Shown: piece by piece, positions 38,825 to 49,068 of the stretch
Layout of the letters: the number at the start of each line of letters is the position of its first letter
Numbering within the stretch: position 1 is the stretch's first letter
Assembly (NCBI RefSeq): GCF_007559025.1
Contig: NZ_CP041766.1
Location: 1-64,000 of the forward strand
DNA length: 64,000 bases
Direction of reading: 5' to 3'
DNA from: Tomitella fengzijianii
GTDB taxonomy: Bacteria > Actinomycetota > Actinomycetes > Mycobacteriales > Mycobacteriaceae
Program-made: the position numbers and the translations under genes
Notes under the pieces: model-generated
The model's input: the letters and a program-made list of their open reading frames with translations, nothing else
Database searches by the model: none
Told to the model about the DNA's origin: nothing

Positions 38825-41800
38825 ATGACCCTGCACGTGCTCCATGCGGGCGACGGATACAGCTACCTGACACGCCAGGTTGCTGCCGATGACCGTGAGC
38901 TGGCGCGGGGAGAAAAGCTCGTCGACTACTACCACGCGCACGGAACCCCGCCTGGCCATTGGTTCGGCGGCGGACTCGCTGCGCTAGGGCAGATGGAGCA
39001 CGGCACTGCGCTCGACGAAGACCAACGCATCATCACAGGGAACGTCGTGTCCGAGAAGCAGATGCAAGCGCTGTTCGGTGAGGGTATGCACCCGAACGCT
39101 GACGCTCTGATCAGTGCACAGATCGGTGGACGGAAGAAGGCAGCCGCGGTGCACAGGCAGGCGCGTCTGGGCCGGAAGTTCGCCGACTATGCGAACGCCA
39201 ACGCCGTCCAGGCCGCACGCACAGCTGCACGCGAGGCATGGATCACCGAGCATGGTCGGGTGCCGAGCACGGACGAGCACCGGAAGCTGTGTGCGCAGGC
39301 GGATCGGGAGAGCTTCACCGGTATGAAAGGCCGGCCACCATCCAACGAGGGCGAGCTTGCCCGGTGGGTGACCTCTCGGGCGAACTCGGCGCATCAGCCG
39401 GTTGCCGGATTCGATCTGGTGTTTACCCCGCCGAAGTCAGTCTCGACCGCATGGGCGCTCGGGGACGAGAGAACGCGCCGGGCGATCGAGCGCATTCACA
39501 CCGAGAACGTTCACGACGCTCTCTCCTGGTTGGAGGCCAACGCCGTGTTCACGCGGCGTGGGGCCGGCGGGACCGAGCAGGTCGATACGACCGGTCTGAT
39601 TGCCACCCTCTATGAGCATTACGACTCGCGTAACGGCGACCCGAACCTGCACACACACGCGGCCATATCGAACAAGGTCAAGACCGCCGGCGACGGCAGG
39701 TGGCGCACCATCGACGGTGCGACACTGCATCGGTATGCGGTGACCGCGTCGCAACGCTACAACGCTCGGATCATGGACCAGTTGTCCCGTGAGCTGGGGT
39801 TCTCGTTGCTGCCGCGGTCGACGGGGCGGGGCCGTCAGGACGTGATCGAGCTGGCCGAAGTGCCCCGCGAGTTGTGTGAGCATTTCTCCTCTCGGCGCCG
39901 CCAGATTGAAGCTTCCTATGACGCTCTGGTGGTCGAGTTCCGACGCACCTACGCTGGTCGTACCCCGGGTCCGCGTGAACAGTATGGGCTGTACCAGCAG
40001 GCGAATCTCGATACCCGCGCCTCCAAGCAAGAGTCCGCGTCTCTGTCCGACAAGCGGGACCGATGGCACGAGCAGGCGGCCGATTTTCTCGGGGGGCAGC
40101 GCAAGGTCTCTTCCCTGTCGCGGGTGTGGTCACGGCTGTCTCCGACGAAGGGGAGGACGGGGTATCTGAGCACGACGGCCACGTTCGATCAGGCCGCAGA
40201 ATCCGTGCTCGCGCAGGTGGAGAACACGCGGGCCACGTGGCAGGAACCGCACGTGCTTTCGGCGATCGAGGCCCACCTGGCCGGCACCGTCTTCCGCTCG
40301 CATTCCCAGCGCGATGCCGCCGTAACGGCGATCGCGAAGCGCGTGTTCGACCGGTCGATTCCGCTCCCGACGCCGATGCTCGGTGAGGTTCCCGAAGCGC
40401 TGCTTCGCCGGGACGGGATGGCGGTGACGGTGCGCCACGGCACCGCAGCGTTCACCTCGACCGCAGTGCTCGACGCGGAAGAACAACTCCTCGAAGCAGC
40501 CCGGGAACCTTCCGCCCACATCGGCATGGACGAGACGGTGTCGGCCGCCATCACGGCGGTCGAATCCGACACGGGCCGCAAGCTCAACTCGGGACAACGC
40601 CGCTTGGCCGAGCACTTCACCGGAGCCGGCACACAACTCGCGGTCGGGGTCGGCCCGGCCGGCACCGGCAAGACCACCGCCATGCGCGCTGTCGCCGACG
40701 CCTGGCAGGCCGAGGGCCACACCGTGATCGGGCTGGGCCCGTCGAAACGCGCCGCGATCGAGCTGGGCGAATCCATCGACGCCGACGCCTACACTCTGGC
40801 GAAACTAACCCGCCGGTGGCGCGGGGAAACCGGCCCGGCGGGCACACTTCCCGAAGGAATCAGCATCAGTGAGGGCACGATGCTGCTGGTCGATGAAGCC
40901 TCCCTGGCAGCAACGAAAGACCTCGCCACCCTCACCGACATCGCCGCTTCCCACGGCGCGATCGTGCGACTCTTGGGCGATCCGGCGCAGCTCGACGCCG
41001 TCGAAACCGGCGGCGCGTTCCGGCTGCTCGCCGAGCGCACCAGTGCGCCCATGCTCGATACAGTCGTGCGCTTCGGCGACGACATCGAGCAGGCCGAGGC
41101 ATCCCTCGCCCTGCGCACCGGCGACACCGCAGCGCTCGACCTGTACGCGGGGCGCGGGTGGGTGCATCACGGCACCGGCACCGAGGTGCGCGATCGTGTT
41201 GTGGAGGCGTATCTGGCCGATAGGGAGGCTGGCGCGTCGACGGTGATCCTCGCGGCCACCCGCGATGATGTGGCCGCGCTCAACGCCGATATACAGGCGA
41301 TCTACCGGCGCGACGGGGCGGTGGATTCCGCCGACATCGTGCGGCTATCCGACGAGTTGACCGCCGGTATCGGCGATACGATCATCACCCGCGTCAACGC
41401 CGACCATCTGCGCCTGACCGGCGGCCGCGGCCGCGGCCGCCGGGTCGCCAACGGCGATCTGTTCGCGGTCGAAGCCGTCGGAGAAGACGGGTCGCTGGCG
41501 GTGCGCAGCATCGACTCGGGCGGGCAGATCGTGCTGCCCGCCGGCTACGTCGCCGCGCACACCGAACTCGGCTACGCCGCGACGATCCACCGCGCCCAGG
41601 GCATGACCGTCGACACCGCGAAGGTTCTCGCCGGTCCGGGCATGGACCGGTCCGCGCTGTATGTGGGTCTCACCCGCGGGCGCAGCGAGAACGCCGTGTG
41701 GGTGCCGCTCGATTCCTATGTGGGCCCGGATACCGAGGGCATGCATCTCGGCGAGATTCCGGACCAACCCGCCGGTGACGCCGGCGCGGCCCGGGCGGTA

Positions 41801-43456
41801 CTCGAGAACATCGTTGTCACCGATACCCACCAGAAGTCGGCCACCGAACAGCTCGCGGCGGCGCTCGAAGAAGCGCACGATCCGCAGCGGCTGCGCGAGG
41901 CGTACCAGGCCGCCTACGCGCGGCTTTCCGGCGACCGTGACGCCTACATCACCGGCCGGATCGACGCCTGGCTGTCCGGTCTGCCTGCCGCCGTCGCCGC
42001 GACCGCCAGCCGCAGCGGGAAGACGCAGCTCGCCAGCAAACTTGCCGCCGTCTACGACGCCGGCGGCGATGTGGACATGGCACTGCTGCGCGGCGAGCAG
42101 CGGATCGACGCCGAGTGGACACGCGCGATCCGCCGGGCCGAAGCCCAGGCCCGCGCCATCAGCACAGCCCGCGGCTCGGCCGGCGGGGACGCGCCGATCG
42201 ACAGCGAATGGCGCCATGGCCTTTCCGATGCCGCCGACGCGGCGGCCGCTCTCGCATCGCAGGTCACCGTCCCCGACGCTGCCGGGGCCCCGCTGCCTCC
42301 GCTGCCACCGCCGACCGAGGCGACCGATACGCAGCTACGCGAGTTCGCCGCGCGTATCCGTGGCGAGCTCGATATCCGCCAGCCCGCCGCAGACTCCGTC
42401 GCCGGACAGACCGCCACCGCGTTCGAGACCTACCAGGACGCCCGCGACGAAATCGACCGGGCCCGCACCCGCGCGGTGCTCACCACGGCGTTCGGCGAGT
42501 CCGACGCCGCCCGGCTCGCCGACGATCCGGTGGCCTGGCGTGTCGGCCGGCAGGCCCGCGTCGCCCACGCCGCCGGTATCGACCCGGTACCCGTGCTGCG
42601 CGCCGTCGCCGACGGCGCCGCACCCGAAAGCGCTGCGACCCTGGCCGCGGCGGCCGGGCCCATGATCCAGCAGCAGTGCCGCGAGCAGCGCGCCGCCTGG
42701 CTCGACGAGAACCGCGACGCGATCACCGGGGCACTGCCGGCCGCGGCGCAGCACTTCGACGATCCCCGCTGGGACGCAGTCGCCGAGCGGATGATCACCC
42801 GCCAGCAGGTCACCGGCGAGCCGGCCGCCGATATGGCCCGCCAGCTCGCCGCGCGCGCCGGAGAAGACGCCTCGGTCGCCCGGCTCGACGCTCTCCTCGA
42901 CGCCGCCCCGCCCGTGGGCACGATCGGCGCCACCCCCGACTGGATCGCCCCGCCCCCGGTCGACGCCCGCCAGGTCGACCCGGTGTTGGCGGACCGGCTC
43001 GACGCCCACTACCAGCAACTCGCCGACACCTACGCGCAGCTGCGGGCCGCCGCAGGTGAACGCTACGACGGTGAGTCCGCGCCTGCATGGACGAACGAAC
43101 TCGGGCCCCGGCCCTCCGCCGCCGACCTGGCCCGCCAGTGGGATACCGCGGCCGCCGAGGCCGATATGTATCGGCAGACCCATCGGGTCACCGACACCGC
43201 GAGTCTGGCCGGGCCCCGCCCCGAGGGACGGGCCGCACAATCCGCGCACGCCCGTGTGCACCAGGCCAACACCGACCAGCTCGACGCCCAAGCACAACAC
43301 GCCCGCCAGCGGGCCCGCGAGCAGGCCCAACGCGAACGCGACCGCCTCGCCCAGAGCAATACCCAGGACCAGCGGGAGCGCGAGCGCACCACCGATCACG
43401 CGCCGCAGCGCAGCCCCGGTATCGACGGGCCGCGGCGCGGCCGCGGCCTGTCCTAG
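38825..43456 (+). CDS. traA: MobF relaxase/helicase (TraA/TrwC family)
   Basis: This is a 1543-aa protein, the usual size for the family. It starts MTLHVLHAGDGYSYLTRQ with the catalytic Tyr candidates. The three-His metal site is at about 271-277 (DPNLHTHAAISNK). A RecD-like helicase domain follows with Walker A VGPAGTGKTTAM (about 609) and Walker B MLLVDEASLA (about 686), and GYAATIHRAQGMTVD of motif V/VI. The last 300 residues are Ala/Arg/Gln-rich coiled coil. It nicks oriT, stays bound to the strand and unwinds it for transfer. ATG 38825 is preferred over GTG 38813. Confidence 0.95.
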   Translation: MTLHVLHAGDGYSYLTRQVAADDRELARGEKLVDYYHAHGTPPGHWFGGGLAALGQMEHGTALDEDQRIITGNVVSEKQMQALFGEGMHPNADALISAQIGGRKKAAAVHRQARLGRKFADYANANAVQAARTAAREAWITEHGRVPSTDEHRKLCAQADRESFTGMKGRPPSNEGELARWVTSRANSAHQPVAGFDLVFTPPKSVSTAWALGDERTRRAIERIHTENVHDALSWLEANAVFTRRGAGGTEQVDTTGLIATLYEHYDSRNGDPNLHTHAAISNKVKTAGDGRWRTIDGATLHRYAVTASQRYNARIMDQLSRELGFSLLPRSTGRGRQDVIELAEVPRELCEHFSSRRRQIEASYDALVVEFRRTYAGRTPGPREQYGLYQQANLDTRASKQESASLSDKRDRWHEQAADFLGGQRKVSSLSRVWSRLSPTKGRTGYLSTTATFDQAAESVLAQVENTRATWQEPHVLSAIEAHLAGTVFRSHSQRDAAVTAIAKRVFDRSIPLPTPMLGEVPEALLRRDGMAVTVRHGTAAFTSTAVLDAEEQLLEAAREPSAHIGMDETVSAAITAVESDTGRKLNSGQRRLAEHFTGAGTQLAVGVGPAGTGKTTAMRAVADAWQAEGHTVIGLGPSKRAAIELGESIDADAYTLAKLTRRWRGETGPAGTLPEGISISEGTMLLVDEASLAATKDLATLTDIAASHGAIVRLLGDPAQLDAVETGGAFRLLAERTSAPMLDTVVRFGDDIEQAEASLALRTGDTAALDLYAGRGWVHHGTGTEVRDRVVEAYLADREAGASTVILAATRDDVAALNADIQAIYRRDGAVDSADIVRLSDELTAGIGDTIITRVNADHLRLTGGRGRGRRVANGDLFAVEAVGEDGSLAVRSIDSGGQIVLPAGYVAAHTELGYAATIHRAQGMTVDTAKVLAGPGMDRSALYVGLTRGRSENAVWVPLDSYVGPDTEGMHLGEIPDQPAGDAGAARAVLENIVVTDTHQKSATEQLAAALEEAHDPQRLREAYQAAYARLSGDRDAYITGRIDAWLSGLPAAVAATASRSGKTQLASKLAAVYDAGGDVDMALLRGEQRIDAEWTRAIRRAEAQARAISTARGSAGGDAPIDSEWRHGLSDAADAAAALASQVTVPDAAGAPLPPLPPPTEATDTQLREFAARIRGELDIRQPAADSVAGQTATAFETYQDARDEIDRARTRAVLTTAFGESDAARLADDPVAWRVGRQARVAHAAGIDPVPVLRAVADGAAPESAATLAAAAGPMIQQQCREQRAAWLDENRDAITGALPAAAQHFDDPRWDAVAERMITRQQVTGEPAADMARQLAARAGEDASVARLDALLDAAPPVGTIGATPDWIAPPPVDARQVDPVLADRLDAHYQQLADTYAQLRAAAGERYDGESAPAWTNELGPRPSAADLARQWDTAAAEADMYRQTHRVTDTASLAGPRPEGRAAQSAHARVHQANTDQLDAQAQHARQRAREQAQRERDRLAQSNTQDQRERERTTDHAPQRSPGIDGPRRGRGLS

Positions 43457-43476
43457 GCCGTCCTCAGCACGTAAAA

Positions 43477-43517
43477 GGCCCCCGCGCAGTCCTGGTCGGG
43501 ACACCTGCGCGGGGGCC
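43477..43517. terminator. Bidirectional terminator between relaxase and transfer operon
   Basis: A perfect 13-bp stem GGCCCCCGCGCAG (43477-43489) with its complement (43505-43517) and a 15-base loop, between the convergent ends at 43456 and 43599. Confidence 0.75.
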
Positions 43518-43598
43518 GAACGGGGCGACCTTGCGGGCCGGGCTGGTGCGGCCGGCAGGGCGGTGCCGGCCGCGGGCCCACACGAGCCGCCCCGAGTC

Positions 43599-44162
43599 TT
43601 ATATGCGGCGGCGAAACACCGCCTGGTCAAGGTCGAACGCCCACTGGTGGCCCTGGTAGGTCACCGGCGCGTACGGGTCGCCGGGATCATCAGATTGCGC
43701 CTCGCCGGCGTCGATGAGGTCGAGCATGCGTTCATGACCGACCTCCCACGTGGGCAGCGTATCGCCCAGTGCCGCAGTACCATCGGCGAGCTGGGCGAGG
43801 AACACCGCCAACTCCGGGTCTCGGGCGGGTGGAGACGGGCGCAACCCGCACCCGCTGGGCGTGCACGACTCCATGTTCGTAATCTCACCCAGGCGGGCCG
43901 CCAGGGGGCGTAACACGTCACTATGCCACGCGAACGGCGCAGATTCCGCCGCGCCGTGCTGGTAGGCGTCGCGCCACCGCACGAACGCGGCGAGCAGTTC
44001 ACGCACCAGCGCCGGGTGGCGCCACCAGCACGGTTTGATCGCGTCGAGCTCGTAGATGCGCCGTAGCCACTCCACCCAGTCGGCCAACTCGCCGAGCACG
44101 GCGGCGGCCCGGGCTTCGGGCATCGCGTCGAGGTCGTACGGTCCGGGCACATAGTCACGCAT
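43599..44162 (-). CDS. DUF4913-like protein, last gene of the transfer operon
   Basis: This is a 187-aa protein. The central pattern WVEWLRRIYELDAIKPCWWR, then HPALVRELLAAFVRWRDAY and WHSDVLRPLAARLGEI, resembles DUF4913 proteins, which are common next to actinobacterial transfer genes and have no known function. CAGGAG precedes ATG 44162, which overlaps the coupling protein gene by 8 bases. It could be a cytoplasmic adaptor of the coupling protein. Confidence 0.7.
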   Translation of the reverse strand: MRDYVPGPYDLDAMPEARAAAVLGELADWVEWLRRIYELDAIKPCWWRHPALVRELLAAFVRWRDAYQHGAAESAPFAWHSDVLRPLAARLGEITNMESCTPSGCGLRPSPPARDPELAVFLAQLADGTAALGDTLPTWEVGHERMLDLIDAGEAQSDDPGDPYAPVTYQGHQWAFDLDQAVFRRRI

Positions 44163-45930
44163 GAGCGGGCTCCTGTCGGCAGTGCGACTCGTAGTAGTCG
44201 CGGGAAGCGGTGACACGCTCCCGCAGGGCCGGCGTGTCCCACACCGTGGGCAGCGACACGAGCGCCGGCTTGGCGCCGCGGTAGATCACCAGGGCTCGGT
44301 CGGCGGGCATCTGACGAATCTCTGCGGCCGGCAGGATCGGCACCCGCCGCGGCCCGGCCTGGCGGCTGTAGAAGTCGTCGCGGTCGCCGATGAGCCGCGA
44401 TAAGGAGGCGAGCTCCTGGTCATCCGCCAGCCCGGGAAGCACGATCCGCATCGGCGACTCGGTCGTGAGCCGCCGGCCCCCGACCTGCCCCCACCGGTCC
44501 TTGTTCTGCGCCTCGGAATGCACAAAACCCCAGATACACAGCCCGCGGCCCCCACTGTCGGTGATAAGCGACGGGAGGCGCGGGACGGGTGCCACGTTAT
44601 TCAATTCATCTAAAATAAGCATGGCGGGCGGGTCCAAGCGCTCCCCCGGCAGGCTCAGCGCGTGTTGCTTGGCGATGTGGTGCACCTCGGCGGCCAGGGC
44701 GGCGACGAACGGGGCCGCCGACGCCGACGACCCCTCCGAGAGCAGATACAGCGTGTTGGTGCCGTCGGCGATGATCGAGCGCAGATCGGCCGAGTCGGCT
44801 ACCGACACGTCGAGCGCATCCATCAGCACCGGGGATGCGAGCGGTTCGAGCAGCCGGGACGTGGCGCCGATGATGTCCTCGGAGCTGTCCGCGCTCGACC
44901 CGAGGGTCTGTTCGAGTTCGGCGGCCCAATCGGGGCGTTCGCGGGTCAGCACCTCCCGCACCTCGGGGACCTGCCTGCGCGACGCCCACGTGCGCAGCGT
45001 GCGCAGTGACGCATCGAGGCGGGCGGCGGCGTACAGGTAGCAGCGCATCAGCACGATCGACTTCGCGGTGAAGTAGGCGCCGTTCTTGGCGTCGTCGATG
45101 GGCATAGCCTGCACCAGCGCTTCGGCCCGGCGCAGCGCCGTGTCTGGATCGTCGCAGCCGGCGATGATCGACCAGCGCAGCCGGTACGGCCAGGCGCAGA
45201 TGTTCTCCGGGTCGAACACGTACACGTCGCCGCGCTCGGCCCGTTCGGCCACCGTCGACGACAACAGGTCGGGCTTGGTGGTCGTGGCCAGGCAAAATCC
45301 GGGGGCGCCGACCACTCGGTGCCAGGCGATGCGCCAGGTTTTGCCCGACCCGGTCGGTCCCTCGACGAGCGCACCATCACGGAACTGAGCCCACATGTGT
45401 TCGCGGGCGCCGACGACGTTACCCACGTCGACAGCGAGGTCACTGCTGGGAACCCGGCGGCGCTGGTGGCGGGGCAGGCCGGCGAGAGAAACGCGGGCCG
45501 CGAACCCGCCCTCGCGGGCCTTGGCCTCCGTCAGCGACCGGCGGCGCAGCTCGGCGGCGCCGGCGAAACCTTCGCGGGCATGGCGGCGGTCCATCCGCCG
45601 GCCCGACAGCCACACCGCCACGCTGATTGCGGCCGCGGTGTAGACGGCGCCGACCGCGCCGATGCACGCCCACACGATCACCGGGGAGCCGGGCGAGGGG
45701 TGCGGCGCCCACGCCGCCCCCGGGTCGGACGCCGACGAGACCAACCCGGCGAGGAGCTGTCCGACGCCGACGAGCCCGTGCGGCGGCCACACCACTCCGA
45801 CACCAGACAGCACCCCCGCCAGCACGCCGCCGCCCACGACGGCCACCACGACCCCGACTAGGAGTGTGGCCACGGGTGCGAACCAGATCGGCATGATCTG
45901 CCGCTCCGAGCGCGACGCCGGTGTGCTCAT
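44155..45930 (-). CDS. VirD4/TraD-type coupling protein (T4CP)
   Basis: This is a 591-aa protein with two N-terminal membrane segments (WFAPVATLLVGVVVAVVGGG and VIVWACIGAVGAVYTAAAIS). Walker A VEGPTGSGKTWR is near residue 191 and Walker B AMLILDELNNVAPVP near 430, with GGRGLCIWGFVHSEAQ following. T4CPs bring the relaxase-DNA complex to the channel and power export. Its start overlaps the VirB4 stop by one base (TGATG). Confidence 0.92.
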   Translation of the reverse strand: MSTPASRSERQIMPIWFAPVATLLVGVVVAVVGGGVLAGVLSGVGVVWPPHGLVGVGQLLAGLVSSASDPGAAWAPHPSPGSPVIVWACIGAVGAVYTAAAISVAVWLSGRRMDRRHAREGFAGAAELRRRSLTEAKAREGGFAARVSLAGLPRHQRRRVPSSDLAVDVGNVVGAREHMWAQFRDGALVEGPTGSGKTWRIAWHRVVGAPGFCLATTTKPDLLSSTVAERAERGDVYVFDPENICAWPYRLRWSIIAGCDDPDTALRRAEALVQAMPIDDAKNGAYFTAKSIVLMRCYLYAAARLDASLRTLRTWASRRQVPEVREVLTRERPDWAAELEQTLGSSADSSEDIIGATSRLLEPLASPVLMDALDVSVADSADLRSIIADGTNTLYLLSEGSSASAAPFVAALAAEVHHIAKQHALSLPGERLDPPAMLILDELNNVAPVPRLPSLITDSGGRGLCIWGFVHSEAQNKDRWGQVGGRRLTTESPMRIVLPGLADDQELASLSRLIGDRDDFYSRQAGPRRVPILPAAEIRQMPADRALVIYRGAKPALVSLPTVWDTPALRERVTASRDYYESHCRQEPAHA

Positions 45931-47456
45931 CACTGCTCCCCCTTGATGATCGCGTCGGTATCGGTGAGCCGCTGCTCGGTCGACGAGCGCACATGCTCGA
46001 CGAGCATCGGGTCCTGCGATCCGTATTTGACCAGGCAATGCCCCTTGGGCAGGTTCATCAGCGTTTCTTCGGTTCCCGGCGGCAGGTGATACATCGCCAC
46101 CGCCTCGGCCGCGTCCTCGTAGCGTTCCTGCCCGTAGAGCAAAACGATCCCGGCTTCTTTCATCAGCGCCCGCGCCGGCGATTCGGCCGGCAGATCAGAA
46201 ATGTGGTGGAACGCCGACACCGTCGACAATCCGAGGCCGCGCGAGAGCTTCATATTGTCGTGGAACACCTGCCCGGTGGACCCGCCGGCGATGTGCCAGC
46301 CCTCCTCGACCACCAGCAGGGTTTGCTCGTGGTGATCGGCGCGGGCGGCCAGCACGTTTGCCAGCCACGTGTGGATCACTGTCATGATCACCCGCAACGC
46401 CGGACCTTTGGTCGGCATCTCGGAGACATCGAAATGCACCAGCGGATGTTCCAACGCGGCCCGCACGTCCGGGCTGGTGGGCTGATCCACCAGCCCTTTC
46501 AGGTCGCCGTCGCACAACCGGCGCAGCGCCAGTCCCGGATCGCGGCCCCACCGGCGGGCCTCGTCCTCCCACAGCTCGCCGAAGTCGGTGACCGGGGTGC
46601 CGTCGGCGGTGTGTGTCGACGGGGCCAGCATCTCCGCGGCGAGGTCGGCGGCGGTCGCCTCGGTCCCGGACGCGGCGGCGCGGTCGGTGATGATGCGCAG
46701 GGCCCGGTTGAGCGCCGCGTACTCGCGCTCGGACAGCGTCCGGCCCATCGTGTCCTCCAACACCGCGGCGACCAGGGCGTTCTGTCCGGCCGGATCGACA
46801 CCGCCGCCGGTCTGCCCGGTCGCGGCGATTTCGGGATCGAGCAGGTTCAGCGACGCCCCGCCGCCGCCGGTGCGGAAACGCACCGAGGCGGCTCCGAGCT
46901 CGCGGGCGATCGGGGTGTACTCGCCGCCCGAGGCGCCCTGGCGCTTCTTGTCGAGCACCACCACGCGGCGGCCTGCGGCGATCTGGCGCAGTACGAACCC
47001 GGTCTTGATCCCGGAGGACTTGCCCTTGCCGATGTCGCCGATGGCGCACACGTTGATGTTCTCGATCTCGTCGCCGTAGAGGGCGAACGGGTCGATGATC
47101 ACCAACGACTGCGAGAGCTTGTTCAGCCCGAACAGCACCCCTTCCGAACGGGCGTCGCGGCGCTGGGTGGCGAGATTGAGCACTTCGGCCTGCCGGGTCG
47201 TGGTGTAGGCGCCGGCAGCGCGGTGCTCGTACCAGCCCCACCGGTCGAGCCATTTCGACCGGCGCGGCGGCGGCCGCCGCCGCGCCGCGGACTCCGGGTT
47301 CTCCGGCGCATCCGGTACGGCGGTCGTCGTACGACGGGCCAGCAGCGAGTAGAACGGGATAATCGTGTGCCACGGCAGGCCCGCCGAGCTGCCACCGGCG
47401 GCCGCCGCATCTTCGCCGCCACGCGTGGGCCGTTCAGTGTCGCGGATGATCGTCAT
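45930..47456 (-). CDS. VirB4/TraC-type transfer ATPase
   Basis: This is a 508-aa protein. Walker A AIGDIGKGKSSGIKT lies near residue 139, Walker B TLLVVEEGWHIAGG near 385, and a motif GLSTVSAFHHISDLP near 420 resembles the RecA-like C-terminal part of VirB4. It is shorter than VirB4 (about 790 aa) and lacks the usual long N-domain; SCO6880 at 47473 may supply that part. It energises channel assembly at the membrane. Confidence 0.88.
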   Translation of the reverse strand: MTIIRDTERPTRGGEDAAAAGGSSAGLPWHTIIPFYSLLARRTTTAVPDAPENPESAARRRPPPRRSKWLDRWGWYEHRAAGAYTTTRQAEVLNLATQRRDARSEGVLFGLNKLSQSLVIIDPFALYGDEIENINVCAIGDIGKGKSSGIKTGFVLRQIAAGRRVVVLDKKRQGASGGEYTPIARELGAASVRFRTGGGGASLNLLDPEIAATGQTGGGVDPAGQNALVAAVLEDTMGRTLSEREYAALNRALRIITDRAAASGTEATAADLAAEMLAPSTHTADGTPVTDFGELWEDEARRWGRDPGLALRRLCDGDLKGLVDQPTSPDVRAALEHPLVHFDVSEMPTKGPALRVIMTVIHTWLANVLAARADHHEQTLLVVEEGWHIAGGSTGQVFHDNMKLSRGLGLSTVSAFHHISDLPAESPARALMKEAGIVLLYGQERYEDAAEAVAMYHLPPGTEETLMNLPKGHCLVKYGSQDPMLVEHVRSSTEQRLTDTDAIIKGEQ

Positions 47457-47472
47457 AGGCGTTCCCTTCTCT

Positions 47473-49068
47473 TCAGCGCAGCGGGTTGGTTTCGCGGGTC
47501 AGCTTCGAGCCGGCCAAACCGCGCCCCAGCGGCAGCGTGGCGAACACGGCCACGTCGTGGCTGTCGTCGTGCCAGTCGATCCGGTCGATGCCGGCCTCGT
47601 CGGCGGCGGCCTCCACGCGGGCGCAGCCGCGCAGCACGTCGTCGGCGTCGCGGCCGGTCACCGCGACCGACATGGTGAACACGCCGCCGTGATGGCCGGT
47701 GCCGGGCATCAGATCGGCGCGGCGCCGCTCCGAGGCGCCCTGCTGCATCTCCGAGCCGCCGTCGGTGATCCGGCCCTGCTTCTCCTCCTTCAGCCGCCGG
47801 GCCGCGTCCTGCGTGACGTGCTTCTTCGCGTCCGAACGGGCACGGCCGGCCTCGATGAAATCCAGGCGCACCGCTACGGTGCGGATCGTCGGCGCCGGGG
47901 GTACCTCGTCGTCGCCCTCATCGGGCTCGACACCGGTGAGCACGCTCGCGTGCCACAGCGGCCCGAGCTCGACCGGCTGAATGTCTGCCGGGTGGATCGT
48001 GCCGGCGCGGGTGTACCAATCCCCGTCGCGGCCGGTGACGACCATTGCCTCGTCGCCGCCGACATAGGACGGCCAGCAATTGTCGAAGTCCGCGCCGGCG
48101 TGCTCGTCGAGCGGGTACGACGGGTCCAGGAACGACCGGAACACTGCGCACGCCCGCTGCTCGCCGAGCACGGTCACCTGCCCCATGCGGGCCGCCGACA
48201 ATGAAGCGACCGCCCGGGCGGTTTCGTCGCGGATCACCTGGGCGATGCCGCCGCGCACCGGTGCCCCCTTGCGGCCCGCGACGCGGCTGGCCTCTTTCTC
48301 GAAGGCGCGGGTGCGGCGGAAGATCAGCACCCCGTAGGCGCGGTGTTCCTCGACGTGCGGGGCGAGTTCGTCGATCGTCTGCCCGTAGGCGGCGGCCGCC
48401 GGGGCCGACGCGGCCGCGGCCGGGTTCGCCCGCACCCGGGCGGTGATCCACGCTTCGTGCGGCCACAGGTCGGCCGGCACCGACCGGTGCACCATGCCCC
48501 AGCCGGTGACCAGGGAGCTGCGCCGGGCCATCGACGCCATCGCCGCCCCGAACTGTGCCTGGGCGGCGGCCCACTCGGCGTCCGAGCGCAGCCCGGCGGC
48601 GAGTCCCTGGATCGACAGGACCACCGAGAAGTAGTGGTCTTCGCCTTCGGGCCGGTGTTCCAGGATGAACATCTCGTCCAGGCCGGTGCCGGCGACCTCG
48701 ACCGGGTCGACCTTGCCCAGCGGTACCGGCCGGGCCCAGCCGGGGTCGACACCGGCCCGCCCGTAGTCCGGGTCGGCGGCGCCGACGTAGAGGTGTTCGC
48801 CGTCCCGGCGCCGGCGTCGGTCCCGCAGCCGGTGCACCCACCCTTCGGCGGGCGAACGGTGCCCCGGCCGCGACAGGGTCACGGCCACCGTGGATACCGC
48901 GACCAATGCGATGAATCCCAGCGTCCACCACGATTGGCCGACGATGACGTACACCGCCAGGCACAGCACGGTCACGATCACATACGCGGCGAGAACCGGT
49001 TCGGCGATGCCCATGCGGCCGCGGCTGGCCGATTCGCGGCCGAGCATCGAGGTGCGCTGCTCACTCAT
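47473..49068 (-). CDS. SCO6880-family conjugation protein
   Basis: This is a 531-aa protein of the SCO6880 family, found in actinobacterial T4SS operons directly upstream of VirB4. It has two N-terminal membrane segments (VLAAYVIVTVLCLAVYVIVG and WWTLGFIALVAVSTVAVTLS, as in PrgI-type domains) and a cytoplasmic domain with AGTGLDEMFILEHRPEGEDH and MSVAVTGRDADDVLRGCARV that resembles the VirB4 N-terminal half. Probably PrgI/VirB3-like membrane part fused to VirB4-N. ATG 49068 overlaps the VirB6-like stop. Confidence 0.88.
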   Translation of the reverse strand: MSEQRTSMLGRESASRGRMGIAEPVLAAYVIVTVLCLAVYVIVGQSWWTLGFIALVAVSTVAVTLSRPGHRSPAEGWVHRLRDRRRRRDGEHLYVGAADPDYGRAGVDPGWARPVPLGKVDPVEVAGTGLDEMFILEHRPEGEDHYFSVVLSIQGLAAGLRSDAEWAAAQAQFGAAMASMARRSSLVTGWGMVHRSVPADLWPHEAWITARVRANPAAAASAPAAAAYGQTIDELAPHVEEHRAYGVLIFRRTRAFEKEASRVAGRKGAPVRGGIAQVIRDETARAVASLSAARMGQVTVLGEQRACAVFRSFLDPSYPLDEHAGADFDNCWPSYVGGDEAMVVTGRDGDWYTRAGTIHPADIQPVELGPLWHASVLTGVEPDEGDDEVPPAPTIRTVAVRLDFIEAGRARSDAKKHVTQDAARRLKEEKQGRITDGGSEMQQGASERRRADLMPGTGHHGGVFTMSVAVTGRDADDVLRGCARVEAAADEAGIDRIDWHDDSHDVAVFATLPLGRGLAGSKLTRETNPLR